From Coleophoma eucalyptorum (lineage: Eukaryota; Ascomycota; Leotiomycetes; Helotiales; Dermateaceae), in contig JALRME010000087.1 in the NCBI GenBank assembly GCA_026120035.1, positions 1 to 32,719 on the forward strand: a stretch of 32,719 nucleotides of DNA. The letters are read 5' to 3'. Below the pieces are notes generated by a model that had not been told where the DNA came from, did not search any database, and saw only the letters and a list, made by a program, of their open reading frames with translations. Both the position numbers and the translations under genes were made by a program. Positions 20,417 to 30,900 of the stretch are shown here, one piece after another. Each line of letters begins with the position of its first letter. The stretch's first letter is position 1.

Positions 20417-21300
20417 ACGTGTTGCGTATATAGGCGGCATAAGCGAGTGGCGCACTCTACGAAACACTCTCTTATAAATCTCCAAGTAACTATATAACTA
20501 GAACTCCAAATAACTACTATAGTATATCATCTGAATCGTACGAAGTAGCTCTACTAGCCTGGTAGGTTCATTTATTATGACCAGTCTTTCCACAACCTCT
20601 ATAGTGTCGATTATATAATTTTCTTCGTCTTTTTATTCCTCTGTTTTGACCTTCTTCCTTATAAATCTAGGTCTTAACTTCATCTATAGCTTCTAGTTCT
20701 TAGATATCTTATAGATCTAGAGTTCCTCCTTCCTAAATTAACTTCCGTTTTGTATAACGACGACGGCTTAGTTCATTATTAGCCTTTTGGACCTTTTAAG
20801 CTCTATTCTTAAAAGTATAACTTCTTCTATTGTAAAGACACAGGTTTGATCAATGGCAGGATAGAGGTGTTTGGGAGCACAATAACCTTATATTGACTAT
20901 ATCCTATAGGTCTTGTAGGAAGGACACAAAAAAGATAAGAAAAGAAGAGGAGAAAGAAACCAATTTCCATGACATGTCCCTCTTATATGCTTATTGGGTC
21001 CGAAACCCCTCCGACTCTGCTCATACTCGCTTACGCATACTGTCTTGGGTCACATGACATGTATTTGGTCACATGACATATATCTGGATTCCCAATTGTC
21101 TATTCTGAGCAGGTCAGGTTCTTACATGTATAACCTTAGCTATACCTTTTGTAAATAGGTCTATAGCCTCTAAAATAGGAGTTAGAGAGCTATCCTAATA
21201 TCGTACGATCCTTTGTTTAATAAGAGTTGTTTGTGAACTAGCGTCCTTTATAGTTTATAGAGTTTTAGTGTAACGGTCGAAGTAGTAACCTCGTTAGAAG
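20417..21300 (-). mobile_element. Degenerate pogo-1-like copy, split by an LTR (pogo-4)
   Basis: The reverse complement of 20417-20830 matches the 3' end of pogo-1 (coiled coil, the zinc-knuckle codons, the stretch around TTCGTACGATTCAGATGATA, and a terminus with CCACTCGCTTATG). The reverse complement of 21132-21290 matches pogo-1 upstream of that (GGACGCTAGTTCACAAACAA and GGATCGTACGATATTAGGAT). The coding sense is ruined by many C-to-T and G-to-A differences from pogo-1, typical of RIP or CpG decay. For example, two CGTACG sites of pogo-1 read TATACA and TATAAG here, while two others survive (20538, 21202). The 5' half of the element is missing. Confidence 0.8.
20831..21126 (-). mobile_element. 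Solo LTR, copy 2, nested in pogo-4
   Basis: A 296-bp LTR inserted in the degenerate pogo copy. Its ends form the short inverted repeat TGTAA...TTACA. Flanks TCTAT (20826-20830) and TGTAT (21127-21131) are a 4/5-matching 5-bp target duplication, and both align to the same spot of pogo-1 near 3510. In its own orientation it has a TATA-like AGCATATAAGAGGGACAT and a CT-rich leader. It matches LTR copy 1 (10214-10456) in inverted orientation about 10.5 kb apart. No internal retroelement sequence remains. Confidence 0.8.
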
Positions 21301-21465
21301 TTCGTACTCAGAGGGTTGGGGTTGGTTGTAGAGGTAGGTGTGTCACAGGTAGCAGGTAGGTTGAGTGTGAACCGCGTTACTAACAGTCAAAAGATGTTAT
21401 TTGAGTCGAGCACGAAGCTCCTAAACTAAGGAAATACTATTTACTTATATAAACCGTCGTGCCCC
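21301..21465. other. Unassigned repeat-like segment
   Basis: Sequence between pogo-4 and the palindromic block. Read on the minus strand it includes TGTTAGTAACGCGG followed by CT-rich short repeats (CCTACCTGCTACC), reminiscent of a retroelement LTR start, but I cannot define two ends. Confidence 0.3.
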
Positions 21466-21531
21466 GTGGATCAGTTGGATCAGTTGGATCACTCACTGAT
21501 CCCACCGATCCCACTGATCCAATCACGTGAT
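21466..21531. repeat. Clustered GGATCAGT / ACTGATCC inverted repeat
   Basis: Three GGATCA(G/C)T units with 9-bp spacing on the left face three ACTGATCC or ACCGATCC units on the right, so the stretch forms an imperfect palindrome of about 60 bp. It ends at ATCACGTGAT, itself a palindrome. The plan resembles the termini of a DNA transposon, such as a pair of head-to-head ends, but no transposase accompanies it. Confidence 0.6.
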
Positions 21532-21780
21532 ATCTTACAATCCCGTGATCTCCACTGATGGTTCTCTGTGCGAGCCTCCTTCGCCGAGCCTCAGGCCATC
21601 AGCTGTCATGTGTTCGTAACAGAGCCCTCCTAATAATATAATAAGAAGTATACTAATCTCCTCCTTTTCATATAGCCTTACGGTATTAGCCCTAATAATT
21701 TAGAGGGCTCTAGTAGCTAGCGATTCGACCTAGAGTCAAGGGAGAAGAGGGTAAGGATGGACGGAATAAAGAGGAGACTA

Positions 21781-21809
21781 AGAGAGAGAGAGAGAGGGAG
21801 GGGGGGGGT
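21781..21809. repeat. (AG)n / poly-G simple repeat
   Basis: An AG microsatellite of about 16 bases runs into a G-rich tract with nine consecutive Gs. Confidence 0.85.
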
Positions 21810-21815
21810 AAGGTC

Positions 21816-22022
21816 ACGGGGTGTAACCAGTTACCCTTTTCGGTAATTCACCCTTCCCTACCAAAGGTCGACCGTCTCGACCTCGATCTACGACCGCTTC
21901 GACCTCGTTAACCTTCTCGTAAGCTCGTAAGGCGTCTAGCGATCGTAGGTGGTAGTTAAACCTCACGTTAGGGTTAGGTTGGGGTTACGATAGGGTTACG
22001 GGGTGTAACCAGTTACCCTTTT
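21816..22022. repeat. Two identical 25-bp direct repeats flanking a 157-bp segment
   Basis: The repeats lie at 21816-21840 and 21998-22022 and share the core GGGTGTAACCAGTTACCC, itself partly palindromic (GTAAC/GTTAC). The enclosed segment has GTTAGGGTTAGG (21967-21978), two units of the usual fungal telomere repeat, and further GGGTTA-like runs. Confidence 0.7.
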
Positions 22023-22091
22023 GGGACGTCCCGTGATTGAATCCTTCAATTTCGAGGCGGGCAAAGCTCGCGACTTTGCGAAGCCGCCTCG
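22023..22091. repeat. Palindrome GGGACGTCCC and a strong GC hairpin
   Basis: GGGACGTCCC is at 22023-22032. The hairpin 22053-22091 has outer arms CGAGGCGG / CCGCCTCG and inner arms GCAAAG / CTTTGC (22061-22066 and 22074-22079). It sits directly before the truncated pogo-3 sequence. It could be a transposon terminal structure or a relic of a structured RNA; the sequence does not decide. Confidence 0.6.
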
Positions 22092-22116
22092 CTTAGCTGG
22101 CCGCCGACCTACCAAT

Positions 22117-23219
22117 GGACAGGGTTTATGATGGGTGTTATATTTGCAAGCATGGTAGTGACTACGTCAGAGGGCCGTAGTAGGGCAAAATTAACTCAGC
22201 CTGGCAACCGGGAATGGGATTCAGCACTTCCATTGTTATACGGAATCTCATACGAAAGGTGGATATAGGCTATTGATCCTTGATGGCCACGAAAGCCACC
22301 ACTCGATGGAATTTGAGTTATACTGTCAAGAGCATAAGATTATTACGCTCGGTATGCCTCCACATTCTTCTCATATCCTTCGGCCACTATACGTGGGCTG
22401 TTTTGGGCCATTGAAGCAAGCGTACGGCTGTCAAGTAGAGGGCTTGATGCGAGCTCATATTAACCATATAAGCAAGTTTGAGTTATTGTGTGGATTCCAA
22501 GATGCCTTCTTTACTTCTGTTACAGAAAAAAACATACGAGGTGGCTTTACTGGAGTTGGCCTGGTTCCGTACGACCCAGAGAGGGTGCTTTCTAAGCTCG
22601 ATGTACAGTTAAGGATCCCGACACCTCCTGGGCCACCTCCAGCTACATCCAATACTTGGATTTCTAGGATACCACACAATCCAATAGAGGCTGGTTCACA
22701 GACAACTATTATCAAGACTCGTATTTCTAATCATCAGAATAGCTTACCAACACCTTTACTAGATGCTATCGATCATTTTGCAAAGGGAGCGAAGGCAATA
22801 ATGCACGAGGTAGCCCTTCTTCGTAGCGAGGTCTCTGTACTACGTAGGGCAAATGAAGACTTAAGTAAACGTCGGGGGGCTCCAAAAACACGTATAAAGC
22901 TTGGAGGGGCCCTTAGTATATAAGATGCGAATGACCTACTAGATCAAAGGGATATAAATAAGCAGGTAGAGCAAGAAACACACCAGAATAGTAGTCGAAT
23001 TAGAGGGGCGCTTCCGAAGGTACGGTGTTGTGGTGTCTGTGGTAAGCCTGGCCATAATGCACGTACCTATCAAGAGGCTATAGAACCATCTGATTCAGCT
23101 ATTCCAGATGTATTTATAGCTAATTAGTAGTGTTGCTATTGTTAAATTGAATGTAAAAGTTATAGAGTTGTAGAAAGTGGCCCACTCGCTTATATGGCCC
23201 ACTCACTTATAAATCACGT
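22117..23219 (+). mobile_element. 5'-truncated pogo-type transposon (pogo-3)
   Basis: The right end is intact: two CCCACTCRCTTATA motifs at about 23180-23210 and terminal ACGT at 23216-23219, followed by TA. The left end and the N-terminal half of the transposase are missing, because sequence similarity starts abruptly at the GFMMG motif near 22119. An internal deletion joins PGNREW (about 22200) to a point just before LILDGHESH. It is closer to pogo-2 than to pogo-1 in the parts that can be compared. Confidence 0.85.
22119..23126 (+). pseudogene. Broken pogo-3 transposase
   Basis: The N-terminal DNA-binding domains and the first catalytic Asp are absent. An open segment, 22273-22923, holds the second catalytic motif (ILDGHESH), while the third has changed from the expected QPLDVG to RPLYVG, losing the Asp. 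The C-terminal region to GGALSI follows, then an in-frame TAA at 22921. The remaining frame reads to a damaged zinc knuckle, CGVCGKPGHNARTY, in which the last Cys is Tyr, and stops near 23126. Not functional. Confidence 0.85.
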
Positions 23220-23261
23220 TATTATTATTTGCATACAAATACTGGATCTATAATATAAACC

Positions 23262-26200
23262 TCAAATACCGAGTTGTTTTAACATCTCAGTGCAGAGATG
23301 CTGTATTGAAATGCCATCAAGAATCTTGAGAAGTGGGAAATCTATGTTCAGCTCACTAGCAATCCAGGACTTGATCTCCACTGCGATCAATGAATCCATC
23401 CCGAGGCGATTCAATCTCATATTGATGGAGACACCTTCCACAGGAAGCAGCAGCGACTGAGAAAATTGTTCGACAACATATGGAAGTAGAGACGCAATTG
23501 TCAACTGGCTCTGAGGAATACTCGACAGTTTTTGTCGTGCTTCGCCAGCTTCGGCGTTAGCCTCACTTTCGATCATGGCTGTCCTGTTCTCATCTACGTT
23601 GTAAAACGCAAAGAGTGGGTTTTTATGCCATCTAGGTTGGCCAACCTCGGCAATGGTCTTTGTAGTTGCCTTTTCTAAACCACTTATGATAACAGGGCTT
23701 TGTTCAGAGGTCGGCTGTCCAACTGTGATGGCCTCGAAAAATATGCTATGAAGCTCCTGCTCAGATAAGACAATGCAGTTAGACTTTCGCAAGTGATTTG
23801 TCGCATTGTCACACTGTGTAGTGAAGAATCCGACTCCTGAAACCATTCCAAGGTCGATGACAGACGCAGCCAGACCACGTTTGCGACGTTGGGCTGCAAT
23901 TGCCTTCATGGACCTAAAGAGAAAAGCCTATTAGCCAAGTATAACTTCAAGATGGAGAGCCTATACGAACATGCAAGCAGCACTATAATTTGACTGTCCT
24001 GGAATTCCAACTACCGATGCAACACTTGACATCATGATGAAAAAGTCCAAGTCGCGGGTTTCAAGGACTTCGTCAAGATTGATGCTTCCTAGGGTCTTGG
24101 GTCTCACAGTCTCCTCGAAATTAAAAACTGTCATATTCGAAAACAACCCATCACTCAATACCTAGTTCAAGTTCATCAGCTGCTATAAAATTGAAGGTTA
24201 GGGGCTTGATGATCTGAGCAACTTACCATTGCACCATTCAGAACACCGCCAATAGGTGGCAATGCCGATTCGAGATTGGCAATGCAATTCTCAAGCGCTG
24301 CTTTATCAGAAACATCGAGAGGGAAGACGGATTTGACGGAAACCGAAGCACGAAGTTCATTCATCCAAGCACAATCACTTCTTACGGTTCTGCTCATAAT
24401 AGCGAAGTGTTTTGCTCCTTGGGTGATCATTTCTCTGATCAACGATTGACCAAGAGTGCTTGTCATCCCAACCATGATATAAGTCTTGTTTGAAAAGAGC
24501 ATCCTTGCCCTTTGGCGTGGTAGAACTGCAACTTCGATCTTGTCCAGCCCAGTCCATTGAAAGATCGTCCTTCCAAACATGACACTGTCTCCATCGGACT
24601 TGTCTGATACATTTTGGACTTGGAGAATGCTTCCTGGATCACAATATGTCATCCATTTAAAATATTCGCTGATGTAATTTTTCAAGTCGGCCAGCATAGA
24701 AGGTATGGTATCTTGGTTCTGGAAAGAGCCAAACGATGGCACAGAGTAATAGCTGTCTAAGTTTCGATATTGACACGATTTCGGTAGCATCTCCTGTAAC
24801 TTTGGTCTCTGCCGTTGGCCTTGAAAGGCAAGTATATTGCAAGCTTTCAATGTTCATAAACATGCGAGACGAACTGCCGCAGTACACCTCAATGTCAGAT
24901 ATGAAACCCATAGCTTTCTTTTCCTTGGCAGGCACTTCACTTCCAATGTATGCGTGAATTGCGAGTGAGGGTTCGTATGACAAACCATATGCTGTCAATG
25001 GATCAATACGGATCTTGGATATAGCATTAGGCACAAAAGTGTGCCGTAATCTGCCATCACCGGTATGTGCAAAAGCTGCTAAAACGGCCTGGAAGCAGAC
25101 ATCGAGGAGGGCAGGATGAATAAGGTAATCAGTTGAAGGCATCACAACTTGGGGTAAAGCTGTAGCTGCAGCAAAATCAACACGTCGTTTTACTGATTCT
25201 AGTTTGAATGGTGCGTCGTATTTGAGTCCGATAGTTGCGAGATCTGCATAGAAGTGGTCTGCATCTACAGATTTTAGTGAAGCGGGCTCCTCTGGTTTTG
25301 GTGGGAAGATATCGACCGACAAAGATCCAAGTTGGAGATGAAAAGTAGCACTGAAAACCTCGGTGGGGCATTCGACAGTGCCAATCTTGCTTGAATAACA
25401 AGTAAATATGGCCGTTATCACATCATCCCCAGCTTCGGATTTGGTGATTGCAACTTTAGATATTATCTCCTCCTTGGAATCTTCTTCCAAAACGATTGCC
25501 CTTTTTATTGTGATATTGTCGACATCAATATAGGCAATTGGCTGATCTTGAGATACGACCAGGGCAGATTCGATGGCCATGACACAATATGTAGCTCCAG
25601 GGAGGACATATTGCCCCTGAACAACATGTCCACGAAGCCATGGTAATTCACTGAGCTGGAGAACGTTCCTCCACACCATTTCTACATCAGAGACCCGCGG
25701 CACGCGAGATCCTAAAAGGGTATGGAAACGGGGCCGGTCAAGAAACTCTCGGGACAACCGAGACTCTCGCCAAAAGAGACGGTCATGATCCCAGCTAAAC
25801 CTAGGGAGAGTCATAAGTGAGTAGGACTCTGGATTAACCGATCCCAGGAATGCCTCCCTATATTTGCGAAAGTTGATCGTGGAGCCAGTGTTTGCCCACA
25901 CAGCACCAAGAGCGTCAGATAGCCCTTTCTCCGATGGTATGTCGCGAGATAATACTCCTAAATAAGGTAATTTTCTTCTTAATTTTGCCTCGGTAATTTT
26001 GGTAGATGGACCTTTAAGAGCAGGGTGTGGTCCAACTTCAAGCACCATACTATATTCAAATGTGGATAGGGCCTTTTCGATTGCCTGAGAGAAATACACT
26101 GGCTTTACCATGTTGTCAATCCAGTATTGGACCCCTAGGCATGGATCGGACAAGAACGGCTTCCCTTGATTTCCTGGGACACTGGAGAACCAGGAACAAG

Positions 26201-27870
26201 ATGCATCTCCAGGGAGTACCTTAATATTAACCTCTTTGAGGAATTTCCCGTACACTTCGCCGCATGGGCCCATGTGCTCAGAATGATAAGCTTTATCGAC
26301 CTGAAGAATTCTTGCAAATACCTTGCTACTTGTCAGATGTTCATTCAGAGCCACGATTGCGTCCTTGTCACCAGATAAAGTACAGCTTTTGGGACCGTTA
26401 CAGGCGGCAACTGAAATGTAACAATCATTCTCCCTTGAATAATCATGACAGAGTGCCTCCGCATCTTTTTGACTTAATCCGACAGCCATCATGGCACCAG
26501 GTTGACCCTTGCGACCTTGGGAGTTATGTGTAGATTGCCCACGGTAGTATGCAATACGAATAGCATCTGATTCAGAGATGAAACCAGCAGCATATGCGGC
26601 GGCTATTTCTCCTGATGAATGGCCAACAACAGTATGAAGATGTGCTCCACTAGCACGGAGGATATTAACTAATCCAATTTGAATGGCTGTGCATGTTGGT
26701 TGTGATATCTCGGCTGTGTGCATGCTAGATTCCTAGCCCAGGGCGATTAGCTCACTTGAAAGCTTCCAGGACGGCGGCTGCGGTAATGCTTCTAGAGAAG
26801 CCTGCAAAGAATCAATGGTACGTGTGAACAGTGGACAGGTCTTGTACAATTCTCGTCCCATGCCTGCCCACTGAGCACCTTGTCCAGTAAAAACACCCAA
26901 AATATGAGTCGATGTTGTTTCAGTACCTATCTCTCCGCCAGGAATTGAACCGATAATCTCGAGATTACTTTCAATTTCTGCAATAAGCTCTACCGGGGTG
27001 CTGCCGGAAAAAGAAGCCTTTACACCCCAACAAGACCTTTTGGTTTGCATTTGCCAGCATAGATTATCGAGATCAATTCGTGGATTGTCTTTCAAGTACT
27101 GGGCAAAAGACTTGAGTTGGGTGCGTAGAGTTGTCTCCGAATGTGTAGAAAATAGTAATGGAGTCATGACCGTTACCTTATCAGCATTCGGCTTCGATTC
27201 TGATTCTATACCTTGAAAGCTCTCCAAGATAGCATGAGCGTTGGTCCCACCAAAGCCAAAATTATTGACACTACATCGAAGCGTCTGCTCTCGTCCGCTT
27301 GATGGCCAGGGTACTGATTTCGTTGGGACCTGCAATCTGGCAGTATGAGCTTTGACAGCAGGATTCATTGACCGGAAGTGCATGTTTGGGGGAATGGTGC
27401 GGTGTTGAAGAGCTAGAGCGGCTTTTAATACGCTTACAACTCCGGCACCACCCTCCAGGTGTCCAACTACGGTTTTCACCGACCCCACCCACAATTTTTC
27501 AGCATTCTTCTCGCTGGCAGTTTCGGCGGGGAAGAAGGCTAGTTTGATTGCCTCGGCTTCTGTGGGATCACCAGCAGGCGTTCCTTAAGGCAGTTTAATA
27601 TCTACTCTCTTTAGGCGATAAAAAGGGAGAACTATTTACCTGTGCCATGTGCCTCAAAATATTGACATCTATCTTCGTTATTGGTGCAATCTAATCCTGC
27701 TCTCTTGTAGGTTGATCGTATTAACTCTGCCTGAGCAACAGCGCTTAGTAGAGTGATGCCTGTAGTCCGACCATCTTGATTGACTCCGGTTTCTCTAACA
27801 ACGCATCGTATAACGTCTCCACTTGAAGTGGCATCTTTGACCTTCTTCAGAAGCAGTACGACAAATCCCT
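23262..27870 (-). pseudogene. Type I polyketide synthase, 5'-truncated and internally damaged
   Basis: Domain order on the minus strand is KS (C-terminal part), AT, DH, KR, ACP, as in fungal reducing synthases. KS starts at 27870 just after where the GEG motif should be, so about 230 residues with the active-site Cys are missing; EAHGTG (27645) and VVGHLEG remain. AT has GQGAQW (about 26890) and GHSSG (about 26620). DH has LRGHVVQGQYVLPGA and HPALLDVCFQA. KR has GMTSTLGQS and GQSNYSAA; ACP has GMDSL. Introns at 27584-27639, 24162-24226 and 23914-23970 join correctly. Lesions are an in-frame TAG at 26733-26735 in AT, and a frame change at 24660-24850, where only about 300 bp separate DH from KR, so any methyltransferase and enoylreductase domains are gone. 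There is no terminal thioesterase. Product unknown. Pogo-3 ends 41 bp from the stop, and the helicase element abuts the truncated KS. Confidence 0.85.
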
Positions 27871-27883
27871 AACACTATTATTC

Positions 27884-27970
27884 CCCATTTACAGTGTAAA
27901 TGGGTTTTTTCCCCATACAAAAAATGTCTGTGTGTAGTCTTGGCGTACAATCTCATTTACAGTGTAAATG
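27884..27970. repeat. Pair of palindromes at the element's left end
   Basis: Copy 1 (27884-27904) has perfect 10-bp arms, CCCATTTACA and TGTAAATGGG, around a single G. Copy 2 (27954-27970) has the 8-bp arms CATTTACA and TGTAAATG around the same G, centre to centre 68 bp. Between them ATGGG and CCCCAT face each other across TTTTTT. The ATG at 27968, the first codon of the long frame, falls inside copy 2. The layout suits a protein-binding or recombination site (inference). Confidence 0.8.
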
Positions 27971-30900
27971 GGTTCTAGGGTTAACTTTTATTTCCTTAAT
28001 TCTACTACTATTCGTACGAAGAAATATGTCAAATCATTCAGAGAATCAGGCTCAACCTATTCCCCAAATTTGAGTCATTTACTCTACTTAAATGTGGATT
28101 TTCAAGTACTGGTCTGTTTGGGCGACCACTGCCAATGTGTTGTGCGCCCGAAGGCAATTGTACGACACCTCCAAATCTACCATCAGACTCCAATTGAACT
28201 ACGCCAGCAGATTCAACAGTATATTCAGTTATTTCCCTATTCGTACGACCACTCGACAGTCCAGCTACCAAAGGATGGTTTATTCCCCCAACCGTATGTC
28301 CAGGTGGTAGATGGATTCCAATGTCACCAGTGCCCCTTTAAAACCCAGAACCGCGCTGTTGTCCGACAGCATGTAAATAAGGACCATAGGAAGCAGAGGG
28401 TCAAAGATCAAGATATCTTTACTTCCGTACGAATGCAATCATGGTTCAAAGGTAAGAAGCAGAGGTATTGGGTGGTAGATGAAAATGCTATACCATCTAC
28501 TATAGCTGCTACCCAGCCCGGCCCAGAATCCAAGGGCAGTCAAGCCCAAGGAATATCAGGTTTGATTTCCTCAGCCGGGCGGGTTAAATCAGCTACTAAT
28601 CAATAAACACCAGCTTCGTACGACAAGATGGAACGGGAGATCCAGCAGTGGATGAGCCAGGCTCAAGAGCGCCGGCTGACCCTGCTCGCCCAACCAGCCG
28701 CTGTAGAGCTGGATCCATGGCTGCGATATACCAAGTGGTATACCGTCCTCAACCAGTCTAAGCATGACCTCGTCCAAACCTCTACATACCTCCGGCTTCC
28801 AGACCCTATGGAATCCGGCTTACACCGGGTCGTACGGGCCTGGAAGCGTATCTTCGACCGGTGCTTGGATACACTAGAAGCTACCGACCACAAGGACACT
28901 TTGAAATGGTGGGGTTCGCCCCGGATTGAGGTTGCGAGCCAGCGGCCATTCGAGCTACCCCAGAGTTCCCGGACGCTAGCCCGGTACAGCGTCTTCTGGG
29001 AGCAATGCCTCTGTTACCTACTCCGTACGAGCCCCCCTGAATTGGATGGTGAGACAGAGACGGGGGTAAAGTTTACCCAGGAGCAGTGGGAATCCACTCA
29101 GAAAATCCAAGAACATCTGAAAATCCAGCCCCAGAATGATCCGTACAATGAGGAGGCGGACCAGGACCCCGAGCTTACAATAGAAGTTATGAATCTATGT
29201 CAATTGATTTTAGTACAAGACTGTAGTAGGATCCCCTTGTACGAATCACCGTTAATGCACTACCTAGCTGTCCAAGGAATTGACCCTAACGCTAAGGTAT
29301 TTCGGACTTCCTTCTCCTATACCCCAATTCTAGCTAGCATCTTATGGGTGGCTCGGCTCGTCTTGCTTGAGGTCGCCGTACCAGCTCAAGCATGGACTCG
29401 ACTAGGGCTCCGAGGCAAAGCAGACATCCCCTCTATCCCCGTACGAATCCATAAGATCCGGTCGAGGCACCTATGCGAGGGCTCGTTTGGTCCTACATCT
29501 AGTGTTCTTAGCCAGCTGGCGATGGGAAAGAAGGCTAATTCCATACATGAAAGACCATCCAATATCCACTGGTCTACCGACTCTAAGACCATCTACTTTG
29601 GAGGGATGCCAGTACCACTAAACAAGATCCGTACGATGGGCTTAGCTCTTACAAGTGAATGTCAGGAGCTACTCCAGGGACTAGCATTCGGCCAAGAGCT
29701 TCCTACCATCCAGCTGGACCAAGTGGTAGATAGTATGGCATGGAGTGGTGAATTCCGACAGTCTGACTATAGCTTCATCAGTAGTTCTAAGAACAGCCCA
29801 CAGCTTTGGGTCGGGTACTTCTACTTGCTTAAGCTCGCCCAAAAAGGCCATGGTCAGATGATTGACCATTCGTACGAAGACGCAAGGTGGATTGAAGGTA
29901 AAAAGCAGGCGTATCTCACCCAAGAAAGCCAGTTTTTAAAGAAGCTGATGGTACAACTTTATATTACCGGGGGCCAGCCGGCCCGAGGTCCAGAGCTAGG
30001 GTCGGTGAAAGTCAGTAATAGTGTCTACTCAGCTCGGAACCTCTGCGTTATCAACGGACGGATGTGCTTCTTAACAATGTACGATAAGTCACGAAAGCGT
30101 CGAGGGAATTCCGAGTATATCGTACGGTGCTTGCCCGACCTAGTTAGTTAGATCTTGGGCCAATACCTTGTCTTCGTCCGGCCATTTGCTTGAGTCCTAG
30201 ACGAAAGGTAAAGCGAGTTCTTATTTGTAGACAAACAAGGACTATGGGCTGGCGAGCAATTGAGCCGCGAGCTAGCTAAAGCTACCAATAAGTACCTCGG
30301 TGTTCGTCTGACGATAGTAGGGTGGAGGTACGTCGCTATTGGGATTTCCGTACAATGCTTGATGCAGTATAGTAAGGTGTGGGAAAAGGAGACTAAGTCG
30401 GACGACTAAGGGGAGGACGAGGCCGAGGACGAGGACGACGAAGAAGCAGAGGCTAAGATGAAGGACCATGTGCTCGTACGGCAGGCTGGGCATGGCCAGA
30501 GAGTCGCATAGGCCCACTATGCCATTGATGGGAATTTTCTCTATCGGCTTGGACCCCAGCTGATCTCAGCTTTTGAGCATGCATCTCTGGCATGGCACCA
30601 GCTCTTCAGGTGGGATGCTACGGGTGAGATTGACCGTACGAAGCCTCAGCATCGCCGGCAAGCTAGCCAACCACTAGAATCCCCTCAGGTAAAGAAGGAG
30701 CGGATTGGACCAGCCCCAACCAGCCAGCATCTTGCCCGTTCCAGGCGCGGGCCCGACCTGGGATCCGCGAAGGCCCGGCTAGGGCTCGTCCGGATCTTGG
30801 GTGCATCTGCCTAGCCTCGGTCGGAGGCACAGGCCCGGGCCCTCGAGCTGGTCTATCACCCTCCTCGGACGTCCCTGATTGTCCTCCCGACTAGCAGTGG

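Noticed and set aside
21816..22022. CRISPR-like repeat array
   Set aside because: Only two repeats, in a eukaryotic genome, with no regular spacers.
23910..23975. Frameshift between the two KR parts of the PKS
   Set aside because: A GTTCGT donor at 23970 and a TTTAG acceptor restore the frame and the expected spacing to the QRRKRG motif, so it is an intron.
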